DNA from: Anabaena catenula FACHB-362
GTDB lineage: Bacteria > Cyanobacteriota > Cyanobacteriia > Cyanobacteriales > Nostocaceae
NCBI RefSeq assembly: GCF_014698735.1
Contig: NZ_JACJTQ010000028.1
Location: forward strand, 1 to 64,000
Length of the DNA: 64,000 bases
Direction of reading: 5' to 3'
Part shown: positions 34,374 through 42,652 of the stretch, piece after piece
How the letters are laid out: every line of letters starts with the position of its first letter
Position numbering within the stretch: the stretch's first letter is position 1
Position numbers and translations under genes: made by a program
Notes under the pieces: generated by a model
Told to the model about the DNA's origin: nothing
Databases searched by the model: none
What the model saw: the letters and a program-made list of their open reading frames with translations, nothing else

Positions 34374-34781
34374 CTAAATCATGCCGGTTCCTTTACCCCG
34401 TTTATCGCCTGTTTCTGTCAATTCACCGGCTTTATCTTCTTTAACTTCTTGTAGTTCCTCAAGGCGTTCTGCGGCATCTCTGGCGATGTTTTCTCGCGCA
34501 TCCCCTGGAACTTCATAATACATTTCTGGTTCAACTGGATAGTTATTCAAAAGACCTTCTTGATCAACAGTGTAACCATCAGTGGTGCGGATGCTTTCAT
34601 CATTAGTTTGGTCATCTGTAGGCGCACTGGAGAGTTTTTCTTCTGTGGGAACTTGTTTATAATCTTCTCCTTCTCTGGCTATACGCGCCGCTGTTTCTGC
34701 TGGAATTATGCCCCGATCATATGAATCTGAATCAACACGATGAGCAGAATCAATATTTTTCTTCCCTGCTTTCTTAACCAT
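34374..34781 (-). CDS. Acidic conserved cyanobacterial protein
   Basis: 135 aa from the ATG at 34781, which has an excellent AAGGAGG 9 bp upstream; the frame begins one codon earlier at TTG. The protein is hydrophilic and strongly acidic, probably partly disordered, with short blocks ESIRTTDGYTVDQEGLLNNYPVEPEMYYEVPGDARE. No domain is recognised. Such proteins are often stress-inducible in cyanobacteria, but nothing here shows that. A related-looking acidic gene follows upstream at 35161, with similar size and same strand. Confidence 0.8.
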   Translation of the reverse strand: MVKKAGKKNIDSAHRVDSDSYDRGIIPAETAARIAREGEDYKQVPTEEKLSSAPTDDQTNDESIRTTDGYTVDQEGLLNNYPVEPEMYYEVPGDARENIARDAAERLEELQEVKEDKAGELTETGDKRGKGTGMI

Positions 34782-35160
34782 CAATTTTGTCCTCCTTATG
34801 TTTTCATCACTTCGAGACTAGATTATACTTATGGAAAACATAAATCTACTATCTCAAGAAGTAGAGAAATAGAAAATATCAACTAATATTCTCTATCGGA
34901 AGATTTATTCATCATCCACCAAACAACTAAATAACGAGTTTTGATGGTATCGATTATCAATAATTTGAGGTAATAATTGTCTTTGGTTTAATTAACAAAA
35001 AATTAAGAGGATATTTTAAAAGGTCAAAGCTAGTGATCTCCTACAGAAGATAGCTCTCTGATAACCACACAGTTAATTGTCAATCAGCACGGTTTTTTCT
35101 GCAATTTTTTCCGGAGCTATTGAGGTAAACCCTCTTCCTGTATCGGGTTTACTCTGCTTG
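34782..35160. other. Intergenic region
   Basis: It contains the ribosome-binding site of the gene at 34374-34781 and, at 35125-35152, an inverted repeat GTAAACCC/GGGTTTAC that may form the terminator of the DUF6335 gene despite lacking a T-run. Nothing else was seen. Confidence 0.55.
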
Positions 35161-35565
35161 TCACTCCTCAACTTCGGCAGATCGGGGATCTAGTTCCCAT
35201 CGAGCATCATCACGGTGTTCTAAAATATCCTTCGTGTGGAGAAAGGCACCATCATTCATTTCTAAACCTACCGCTGCTTCTAATTCCTCTGTTATATTTT
35301 TTTCAGGAGTAGCAACAGTACCACCAACAGCTTCATCTCCTACAGTTTCTCGCCAATAAGTATCAACTTCATCAACAATAATATTATATTCCGCAGGAAA
35401 TTCAGGGCTGCTTTCTGTATACTCTTGCCCATGATCTCGCAATGAACGTTGACCAACATTATATCCCGGTAAGTCTTTTACTCCAGTCCCATAGGATTCA
35501 GTAATTTTCTGTGGCAAATCAACAGATTGATTTTCGTCTTCCTTTTCCTGTCGTTTTTTTGTCAT
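35161..35565 (-). CDS. DUF6335 family protein
   Basis: 134 aa from the ATG at 35565; an in-frame GTG at 35586 exists but adds no family-like residues. The C-terminal half has the DUF6335 pattern: WRETVGDEAVGGTVATPEKN, then EELEAAVGLEMNDGAFLHTKDILEHRDDARWELDP. The protein is acidic and soluble. The function of the family, which is mostly cyanobacterial, is unknown. The upstream region has no clear Shine-Dalgarno sequence. Confidence 0.85.
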   Translation of the reverse strand: MTKKRQEKEDENQSVDLPQKITESYGTGVKDLPGYNVGQRSLRDHGQEYTESSPEFPAEYNIIVDEVDTYWRETVGDEAVGGTVATPEKNITEELEAAVGLEMNDGAFLHTKDILEHRDDARWELDPRSAEVEE

Positions 35566-36355
35566 AATAATAGCCAGATACTGCACTATGATTATAACGG
35601 TTTCACACAGCAGATTTATCTAACTAAAGATGTATAACTTTAGTCAGAAAAAATATATCTCTTCAGAACCAAGTAAACCAATTCCTTAAAGATTAATATA
35701 TTAGGTAATTATTAACGTGATTTTGTTTGATTTTTTAATTATTACTGTTAGTATTTATTGATTGATTTTTTAATTTTATTGAATTTTTTATTGTTTTTTC
35801 GTAGTAAGAATAATGGTTATATAGCAATCATATTTGAGTTGTGAACTGATGGTATAATTATAACCATAGAGTAAATACTGCTCATAAAAATTAAAATTTT
35901 TTGACTATAGCAGTCCTATATTAGTCGTGATAGCGCAGCTTGGCGTATGCCATACAACAATATCCCCGACTCTCTGAGAAGTCGAGGATCTGGCTCTTGT
36001 TCACAAATCAGAGAGGTTCTTTATCATGCTATGGTCTGCTGAAAACCAGTCTAGAAATAGCTTTGACCGTTTTTGGAGATGTCCATTACATCTACTTGTA
36101 AATAATATACAACTATCCTAAGGTGGACATTAACAAAGATTTTAAGCTAAAGTTGTTATGAGTTTGTTTTAGAGTTAGGATGTAAAAATGCAACTGTAAA
36201 TAAGCAAAAGAGTTGCTACAGTCTATTATTACTACAATGCTTAATACTAATAAGATAGGTATAAGCAAAAAAAATCGCGTCTCATATCCTGACATCGATA
36301 AATCAACACTCAACATTGAACGGGAAAAATGTCCCAGTAGTTAAGAAATTGAAAT
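35566..36355. other. Long AT-rich intergenic region upstream of the Fur-family gene
   Basis: About 790 bp without an accepted gene. It has one hairpin repeat, ATCCCCGAC/GTCGAGGAT, at 35962-35989, a common cyanobacterial dispersed hairpin. The promoter of the Fur-family gene lies at the right end, but no clean PerR/Fur box was recognised. Confidence 0.6.
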
Positions 36356-36814
36356 ATGCAAAAACCAGCTATTTCTAAAAAACCAATTCGTTCCTTAGAA
36401 GATGCTCTAGAACAGTGTCAAGTTCTGGGTATGCGCGTCAGCCGCCAGCGCCGCTTTATTCTGGAACTACTTTGGCAAGCAAATGAACATCTTTCTGCCA
36501 GAGAGATTTATGATCGTTTAAACCAACAAGGTAAAGATATCGGACATACGTCTGTTTATCAAAATTTAGAAGCCCTATCCAGTCAGGGTATCATTGAGTG
36601 TATTGAACATTGCGATGGACGTTTATACGGTAATATTAGTGATGCCCATAGCCACGTCAACTGTATAGATACAAATCAAATTCTCGATGTTCATGTGGAA
36701 CTATCAGAAGAGTTTCTCCACCAAGTTGAGGTGCAAACAGGAGTGAACATTACTGGCTACACCATTAACTTTTATGGCTATCGTAACTCACCATCAGGTC
36801 AAGATAGTGATTAA
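36356..36814 (+). CDS. furC: Fur-family regulator, FurC/PerR-like
   Basis: 152 aa. A winged-helix DNA-binding domain (RVSRQRRFILELLWQANEHLSAREIYDRL, then GHTSVYQNLEALSSQGII) is followed by the dimerisation/metal domain with DAHSHVNCIDTNQILDVHVEL. HSHVNC replaces the HHHH/HHD motif of Fur. The C-terminal CxxC structural zinc site is absent. These features match the FurC/PerR-type peroxide-stress paralogue of Anabaena better than FurA (iron) or Zur. PerR-like regulators sense peroxide by metal-catalysed oxidation of a histidine. The gene is monocistronic. Confidence 0.82.
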   Translation: MQKPAISKKPIRSLEDALEQCQVLGMRVSRQRRFILELLWQANEHLSAREIYDRLNQQGKDIGHTSVYQNLEALSSQGIIECIEHCDGRLYGNISDAHSHVNCIDTNQILDVHVELSEEFLHQVEVQTGVNITGYTINFYGYRNSPSGQDSD

Positions 36815-36931
36815 TTATGAGTTATTGGGCATAGGGTATAGGCATGAATAATAGATAACAATCAGGTTTAATCAGCTAAGTATAAAATCTGGTTCCTAGT
36901 TGGGAAAAAAGTATTTGTATTTGAGTGTACT

Positions 36932-38662
36932 ATGCGCGATTGCCCTTTCAGATTATTACTAATCGACCCAGATCCCATCTTTCGTCTAGGGTTAAGGGTA
37001 GCGTTAGAAAGCATATCCGATATACAAATAGTAGCTGATGTCCCAACAGATATCGCCGCCTTGCAAATTTTAGCCCAAATTACAGCCCAAGACCCTAACC
37101 AAGTGAATTTAATAGTTTTAGAGTTAGGTAATGGTTATTCTAGGGACTCTCAGCAACTAGGTTTGCAATTCTGTAAACAACTCAAAGCATTATACCCCCA
37201 GATACCTATATTGCTTTTGAGTGTTATCTCCACACAAGAACTGCTGTCAGCAGCCAAGTCTACTGGTGTCAATGGCTATTGTCCTAAAGGTATATCTATT
37301 TCTGAATTAGTCCCCATTATACAAGAAGTAGCAAATAGTGGTTACTACTGGTCTATAGTCACGTCTTTGTCATCCTCTTTGCCTTTTCGTAGTCTGCGGA
37401 ATAATGTCCGTTTGTCAGGAATTAACTACATTAACACCACTCTTACCGCAGTCACAGCACAATTAAAAATCCCCGGACTACCACTACTAGATAAAGCTAT
37501 TCTCGCAGGACAAAGACGTGAACTGTTAGCCGCTCGTTGGTTGGTTAATCATTTATTAGCTGCACCAAAGGAAGAACAACCAATACAGCCTGCTCAACCA
37601 CTACCTTCACCTAATTACCCTAATAACGCTATTAGTCCATTAAACTCCCAGCAGATGCCAACTTTTTTGCCGCCCTTACTGAGTCCAAGAGCGCTGCAAT
37701 CTACAGTATTTACATCCTGCGTTGCTAAACTCCAGTTTCCTCTACAGAATCTCACAGATATACCCTTAGAAATTGATATCTTTCGGGAAGAAAAAAAACG
37801 AGAATTACTTTATATTATTCTCCAAAAATTGTCGCAAGAATTGGATGATTTACGCAATACAGAAGTTAAATTAAACTTAATACAAGATTTAAAAAATAAA
37901 ATATTAATTGATTTGTGGCAAGAAGTAATTAGAGATTTTTTTGGAAAATTTTCCTGTATATATGTAGGGGATAAAAAAATAGCAATAGCCAGTTTTATGC
38001 TGGATAACGCAGCCAATGTAGAAACACAAATTCTGAATAAAATTCCGTTAACCGTGGAGTTGTTTTCTTATTTAGTTTTACAAACAGATTTGTATATTGA
38101 TAATATATCCTATCCAGCAGGTAGTGAACAAGCAAATTCGCAAGCATCAATAATTTTAGAAAATTTGTTGATTCAGGTAGCCAATGCTGTAGTACAGCCA
38201 TTACTAAATTTTTTAGCAGATATAGAAACCATTAAACAAGGTTATTATGATCGGCACATGATTTCCACCAGAGAAATTGAACGATTTAGAAATAACTTAT
38301 CGTGGAAATACCGATTGCGTAATTATGTAACTGAAGCCCAAGAAATTTTTGAAAGCCGCTATGAGCTATTTGTATTCGCATCTCGTGGTATTGCCAAAAT
38401 GTCAATTTATGCACCTCGCAGCCAAGAGTTAGCAAAACTTTCTGGTATTCCCCTAGTAGTGACATTAGTGCTAGAATTTCGTGATGCGATTGCACCCCGC
38501 ATACAATCAATCTTATCCTTTTTAGGTAGTGGATTTGTCTTCATTCTTACCCAAGTAATTGGACGAGGATTAGGTTTAATAGGGCGGGGAATTCTCCAAG
38601 GTATTGGTAGTGTTTCCTTAATAGAAAAAACCCAGAATCGCCATAAAGAACGAACTAAATAA
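36932..38662 (+). CDS. DUF3685 (Ycf55-like) protein with an altered receiver domain
   Basis: 576 aa. Residues about 6-135 form a response-regulator receiver-like domain: LLLIDPDPIFRLGL at the start (acidic pair), VLELGNG where the phosphoacceptor should be (Glu for Asp), ILLLSVIS (switch residue), and GYCPKG with its lysine. The Glu suggests a receiver fixed in an active-like or phosphate-independent state. The rest matches DUF3685, related to red-algal Ycf55, with an MSTREIERFRNNLSWKYRL-type block near 450 and a C-terminal hydrophobic helix pair. Function unknown; it is 117 bp downstream of the FurC-like gene. Confidence 0.85.
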   Translation: MRDCPFRLLLIDPDPIFRLGLRVALESISDIQIVADVPTDIAALQILAQITAQDPNQVNLIVLELGNGYSRDSQQLGLQFCKQLKALYPQIPILLLSVISTQELLSAAKSTGVNGYCPKGISISELVPIIQEVANSGYYWSIVTSLSSSLPFRSLRNNVRLSGINYINTTLTAVTAQLKIPGLPLLDKAILAGQRRELLAARWLVNHLLAAPKEEQPIQPAQPLPSPNYPNNAISPLNSQQMPTFLPPLLSPRALQSTVFTSCVAKLQFPLQNLTDIPLEIDIFREEKKRELLYIILQKLSQELDDLRNTEVKLNLIQDLKNKILIDLWQEVIRDFFGKFSCIYVGDKKIAIASFMLDNAANVETQILNKIPLTVELFSYLVLQTDLYIDNISYPAGSEQANSQASIILENLLIQVANAVVQPLLNFLADIETIKQGYYDRHMISTREIERFRNNLSWKYRLRNYVTEAQEIFESRYELFVFASRGIAKMSIYAPRSQELAKLSGIPLVVTLVLEFRDAIAPRIQSILSFLGSGFVFILTQVIGRGLGLIGRGILQGIGSVSLIEKTQNRHKERTK

Positions 38663-38722
38663 TTAGCAAAAACCCTCCGCGTTCCTCTGCGCGTACTTTG
38701 CGTTCCTCTGCGTTAAAAAATA

Positions 38723-40249
38723 CTATAAATTCCAATTGCGGCGAAAATAGAAAAAGCTCTGCAAAAACTCTTGTAAAGCGTAATTTTTATGAAGTCTTTG
38801 CTTACCCCATTCCCTTGCAGTTTCTACCAATATTTCCGAGAAGCTGGGATAAACAGGAGCCAAATTTGCTAAATGCTTAACTTGAATATTTTGTGATATT
38901 GCCAACGCAATTAGATTAATTAACTCGGCTGCTTCCTCTCCTAATATAGAACATCCTAAAATTTCTCCATTATCTCGGACAATTAATTTACAAATACCAG
39001 TAATTTCGCCTTTTATTTGGGCTGCTGCTGATGTTTTAAAATATTGTTTTAAAACTAAAACTTCATTTTTACCATATTGGCGTTTAGCTTGGGTTTCTGT
39101 TAAACCAATTTGTGTTACCATTGGCTGAGAAGATATTCCCCAAGGAATAGACCGATAATTAACTGCAAGGTTAGGAAAAAATAGAGCATTTTTCAGCGCT
39201 ATGTTGGCTTCATAATTAGCCAGATTGGCAATATCATAGCCACCAATAACATCACCACAAGCGTAAATTCTGTGATTGGTGGTTTGTAGTTTTTCATTGA
39301 CTACCAAGCGGTGGGGATAAAATTTTACACCTGCTGCTGCTAAATTGAGAGATTCTAGATTTGGCTGTTGCCCTGTTGCGACTAAAATTTCATCAGTTTC
39401 AATGGCTATATCTCCAGCTTGAACCCATTTTTTATCTTCAATTTTCAGTACTTGAGTTACTACTGTTTGGGTGATAACACGCACACCATCAACTTCTAAC
39501 TGTGCAAGTAGTAATTGAGCTATTTCTGGATCAAGATGAGACAGAATATAGCGATGTTTAACTATTAAAATGACGTTGCCACCCAATCTTGCTAAAGTCT
39601 GGGCAATTTCAATGCTTTGAGGTAAACCACCAATAATTACCCAATTTTTTGGGGGGTTGGATTGATCTAAAGATTGCCAAATATTAGCTAGGGTTAGGTA
39701 GCCAGTGGCTTGTAGTCCTTCAATTTCTGGAATTGCTGGACGTGAACCGCAAGCAAGCAAATATGTCCGTCCGCGTAAAATTCGGTCTTTAACCGCAAAA
39801 CCCCATTTGGGAGAAGATTGGAATTGACCACTGTCAAAGATCATATCCACCCCTTGGGCTGCTAAATTAGCGAGGGAATTGATATGTGAAAGATTTGCAG
39901 TCACACCACGAGCATATAACATTGCCTCTTTCACAGCTTTAGAAGAACCGAAATTAGACATTGCTGATGGTGATTTTTCGGTTAATCCTACTGTAGTAGG
40001 ATTGTTTACGCTGTTGAAATAATTATCTGATGCCGTATTCACCTGCGGGGCAAAAATCCCCAGATTTACTAAATCAAGGGAACGCTGCGCTTTTTTAGCA
40101 AGTTCGCTGAGTGCATGATGATAATTCAAGTCATAGTTGACTTGAGGCTGTACTAAGGCCACTGTAGCGTTTAGTTGAGTTGCAGCTAAGGCGGCTTGGT
40201 ATCCGGCAAGACTACCGCCAATAATGACGATATCGTAATCAATATTCAT
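38723..40249 (-). CDS. FAD-dependent pyridine nucleotide-disulfide oxidoreductase-like protein without the redox disulfide
   Basis: 508 aa from the ATG at 40249; the frame extends to 40303 through a dispersed repeat and those codons are excluded. An N-terminal FAD-binding motif IIGGSLAGYQAALAA, an NAD(P)-binding motif VIIGGLPQSIEIAQTLARLGG, ACGDVIGGYDIANLANYEANIA, and a C-terminal dimerisation domain are as in mercuric reductase/lipoamide dehydrogenase. The CxxxxC redox pair after the FAD motif is missing, and the C-terminal HxxxxE is LAPVYPSFSE, so the usual disulfide chemistry is not possible. It may be a flavin NAD(P)H oxidoreductase or quinone reductase. Confidence 0.85.
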   Translation of the reverse strand: MNIDYDIVIIGGSLAGYQAALAATQLNATVALVQPQVNYDLNYHHALSELAKKAQRSLDLVNLGIFAPQVNTASDNYFNSVNNPTTVGLTEKSPSAMSNFGSSKAVKEAMLYARGVTANLSHINSLANLAAQGVDMIFDSGQFQSSPKWGFAVKDRILRGRTYLLACGSRPAIPEIEGLQATGYLTLANIWQSLDQSNPPKNWVIIGGLPQSIEIAQTLARLGGNVILIVKHRYILSHLDPEIAQLLLAQLEVDGVRVITQTVVTQVLKIEDKKWVQAGDIAIETDEILVATGQQPNLESLNLAAAGVKFYPHRLVVNEKLQTTNHRIYACGDVIGGYDIANLANYEANIALKNALFFPNLAVNYRSIPWGISSQPMVTQIGLTETQAKRQYGKNEVLVLKQYFKTSAAAQIKGEITGICKLIVRDNGEILGCSILGEEAAELINLIALAISQNIQVKHLANLAPVYPSFSEILVETAREWGKQRLHKNYALQEFLQSFFYFRRNWNL

Positions 40250-40252
40250 CGG

Positions 40253-40397
40253 GAACAGGGAATAGGGACAAGAGGACACGGAGACACGGGGACGCGGGGA
40301 CACGGAGATATGGGAAAAGAAGACACGGGGATAGGGGGAAAGAGTTGACTGTCAGAAGACAATCTCTCTTTCTCACCGCGTCCTCTTCTTCCCCATC
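40253..40397. repeat. Dispersed low-complexity repeat, copy 1 of an inverted pair
   Basis: Composed of GACACGG/GACGCGG-type units around a unique core. The core at 40307-40382 is a perfect 76-bp inverted match to 41124-41199 inside the next gene. Confidence 0.9.
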
Positions 40398-40414
40398 TCC
40401 CCATCACCCATCTC

Positions 40415-41653
40415 TCAAGACTCAGCACTCAAAACTGATTTAAGGGCTGTTAGTAATCGTTGGTTATCTGATTCAGAACGGACAGCAACTCGGAAAAAGC
40501 GATCGCCCAATTCTTTAAAACTAAGACAATCTCGAATTAAAATCTGGTACTGCTGGAGTAATTGTGCTTGTAACTGGGAGGTAGATTGTTGAGACTCTAC
40601 CAGTAAGTAGTTAGCAGCGCCTTCTAGGGGTTGTAATCCGGGAATTGAGGCTAGACCTTGAAATAGTTGATTTCGGGCGGGTGGTAGCCATTTCCAGGTG
40701 TGTTCTTGAAATTCTGTATCTTGGAGGGCTGCAATTGCGGCGGCGGCGGCTAGGGTGTTGACAGGCCAGGGATCTCGCCATGATTGCCATTTAGCGAGAC
40801 GGTGAGGGTGAGCGATCGCATATCCTAGTCTTAACCCAGGGAGACTGTAAAATTTGGTAAGCGATCGCAATATTACTAAATTTTCATATTCCTGCACCAA
40901 TCCAATCAGGCTTTGTTCTTCATCAGGGGGCAGAAAATCCATAAATGCCTCATCTACCACCACCAAAGCAAACTCTTCCAGATAAGGCAAAATAGAATCC
41001 CGTGTAAATAACTTTCCCGTCGGGTTGTGGGGGTTATTCAGCAATAAACCGCAATTGGGCGGTGGGGAGAAGGGGAGACACGGAGATGGGGAAGAAGAGG
41101 ACGCGGTGACGCGGTGATGGAGAGACGCGGTGAGAAAGAGAGATTGTCTTCTGACAGTCAACTCTTTCCCCCTATCCCCGTGTCTTCTTTTCCCATATCT
41201 CCATATCTCCGTGTAAGAGCGTCCCCGTGTCTCCGTGTCCTCTTGTCCCTGTTCCCTTTTCTCTGTTTTCAAATCAATCGGAAACTCCAGGACTTTAGCG
41301 TTGTAAGCCGCTAGAGTGCGGTAATAGTCGCCAAAGGCTGGAGTAATTAAAATTGTGGCGGATAATTGTGCTAATTCCCTACCTAATAAAGTGAGTAATT
41401 CTGCGGAACCATTGCCCGGCAGAATCCACTCAGAAGGTATTTGATGGAAATGACCCAGAGCTAGTTTTAGTTCACTATAATCTGGGTCTGGATAGTGCCT
41501 AAGATTACCTAATTGGGACACAATCGCAGCAATAACGCTGTTTGGTGGTCCCAACGGGCTGATGCTGGCAGAAAAATCCACAATAGCATCAGGGGGACAG
41601 CCAGCCAGTGCTGCTGCCCAAGCTAAATTCCCCCCGTGTGCTTGTTGTTGCAT
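40415..41653 (-). CDS. cobD: CobD-like threonine-phosphate decarboxylase with in-frame repeat insertion
   Basis: 412 aa from the ATG at 41653. A type I PLP aminotransferase fold: HGGNLAWAAALAG at the start, FSASISPLGPP, LLLNNPHNPTGK, VVVDEAFMDF, the PLP lysine in RSLTKFYSLPGLRLGY, and a late RVAVRS. It is most like CobD, which makes the aminopropanol phosphate linker of cobalamin; histidinol-phosphate aminotransferase is a less likely alternative. Between FPIDL and CGLLLNN, about 70 residues (roughly 130-200) of unrelated, Arg/Ser/Pro-rich sequence are encoded by a dispersed repeat. Without them the length (about 342 aa) is normal. The insert lies in a surface loop position, so activity may survive. 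Confidence 0.85.
   Translation of the reverse strand: MQQQAHGGNLAWAAALAGCPPDAIVDFSASISPLGPPNSVIAAIVSQLGNLRHYPDPDYSELKLALGHFHQIPSEWILPGNGSAELLTLLGRELAQLSATILITPAFGDYYRTLAAYNAKVLEFPIDLKTEKREQGQEDTETRGRSYTEIWRYGKRRHGDRGKELTVRRQSLFLTASLHHRVTASSSSPSPCLPFSPPPNCGLLLNNPHNPTGKLFTRDSILPYLEEFALVVVDEAFMDFLPPDEEQSLIGLVQEYENLVILRSLTKFYSLPGLRLGYAIAHPHRLAKWQSWRDPWPVNTLAAAAAIAALQDTEFQEHTWKWLPPARNQLFQGLASIPGLQPLEGAANYLLVESQQSTSQLQAQLLQQYQILIRDCLSFKELGDRFFRVAVRSESDNQRLLTALKSVLSAES
41063..41268. repeat. Dispersed repeat inserted in frame within the cobD-like gene (copy 2)
   Basis: About 205 bp of GACGCGGTGA/CCGTGTCTCC-type sequence. The core 41124-41199 is a perfect inverted copy of 40307-40382. The insertion keeps the cobD-like frame open on the minus strand. 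Confidence 0.88.
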
Positions 41654-41679
41654 CAAAAAAAGATTTCCTAGAACAGAAC

Positions 41680-41964
41680 TTACTCTTTTGGGGGTGCTAC
41701 TCTTTCTCTAAAGAGTTTCCCAGCAGAGAAGGCGGGAACCTTAGTAGCTGGGATTTCCATTTTTTCATTGGTTTTGGGGTTGCGGCCTTCACGAGCTTTG
41801 CGTTCCCGTGATTCAAAAGAGCCAAATCCTACCAAGGTGACTTTATCACCAGAGGAAACCGCTTCAATGATTGTTTCTATGGCAGCACTTAAAACAGCAT
41901 CAGCTTGTTTTTTGGTGACACTAGCCTTTTCTGCCACTGCATCAACTAATTCGCCCTTGTTCAT
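41680..41964 (-). CDS. hup: HU family DNA-binding protein
   Basis: 94 aa, the normal size. HU is the nucleoid-associated dimer that bends DNA without strict sequence specificity. The N-terminal helices MNKGELVDAVAEKASVTKKQADAVLSA are followed by VTLVGFGSFESRERKAREGRNPKTNEKMEIPATKVPAFSAGKLFRERV, which holds the DNA-binding arm and the RNPxT tip. The C-terminus has a short acidic/proline tail (APPKE). It is 26 bp upstream of the cobD-like gene on the same strand, so co-transcription is possible; a long leader precedes it. Confidence 0.97.
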   Translation of the reverse strand: MNKGELVDAVAEKASVTKKQADAVLSAAIETIIEAVSSGDKVTLVGFGSFESRERKAREGRNPKTNEKMEIPATKVPAFSAGKLFRERVAPPKE

Positions 41965-42407
41965 ATCAAACTCCTTGAGGTTTACTGGAGATTCTTTTAG
42001 GATGCACTTTGTCGCATCTTTACGGAAATCTCTGTTTGCAGAATTACAAAAATCGTTCCTTAAGAGTATTTACACTCAAAATCTCTGTAAATCTGATTGG
42101 CGCGACTTTTCAATGAATCATTCTAAGGCGTTGTAGCCCGAAGTGAACAGATGAAAGCATTAATTTATATAGATTTCAGGATTTTTTGTGTTTTTTGGGT
42201 CATTGTTGTACTCGAAACACCCTCTTTTTAGGAATAAATACTTACTGGTGACTCAGAACTGGAGATAAAAGTTATTTTTTTCCTTAGAATTAAAATGGTA
42301 CTAATGTTTTAAGGATCGTCTTCACAATGCAGTGAGAACTGCTCTGGAGAAAGAAGGCTAAAAGAGCAATCGACCGAATTTAAATATGCGTTATCTACAA
42401 CCGATAC

Positions 42408-42444
42408 AAAAAAGCTAACTAATGCTAACAATAGCCAGCTTTTT
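42408..42444 (-). terminator. Probable intrinsic terminator of the pil operon
   Basis: On the minus strand AAAAAGCT pairs with AGCTTTTT and the stem extends by five pairs including G-U wobbles; the stem ends in a T-run. It lies about 210 bp past the pilQ stop codon. Confidence 0.7.
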
Positions 42445-42559
42445 CTTCCTGCTTCTTCAGTTCGACAGTTCGACAGGCTCACTGACCACTGCGCTCACTG
42501 ACCTCCTAGAAGTGTCGGCACTATCTAGTCCACAGGCTAACACGGTCAATCTGACCCTT

Positions 42560-42587
42560 GTAGAGACGTTCCATGGAACGTCTCTAC
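42560..42587. repeat. 28-bp perfect palindrome
   Basis: Centred on CCATGG and flanked by GTAGAGACGTT and its complement. TAGAGACGTT-type palindromes recur widely in cyanobacterial genomes; with pilQ ending 66 bp away it is more likely a dispersed repeat than an operator. Confidence 0.8.
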
Positions 42588-42652
42588 TTTATCGGAGGTA
42601 TTTATGACCTGTGATACCCAACTTTTTTGCATAAGCCGGCTATCTGTACAGC

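Larger units (their letters stand above)
41965..42652. other. Intergenic region between hup and pilQ
   Basis: About 690 bp. It contains the pilQ terminator (42408-42444, minus strand), a 28-bp perfect palindrome (42560-42587), and a short repeat CAGTTCGACAGTTCGACAGG near 42459. The hup promoter must be at its left end. No gene was accepted. Confidence 0.7.

Noticed and set aside
36113-36316. 67-aa hydrophobic minus-strand frame
   Set aside because: AT-rich DNA gives hydrophobic translations; there is no ribosome-binding site.
41114-41314. 66-aa frame within the cobD-like insert
   Set aside because: Derived from the dispersed repeat and opposite to the gene.
42422-42607. 61-aa plus-strand frame
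   Set aside because: Spans the terminator and palindrome repeats; not coding.
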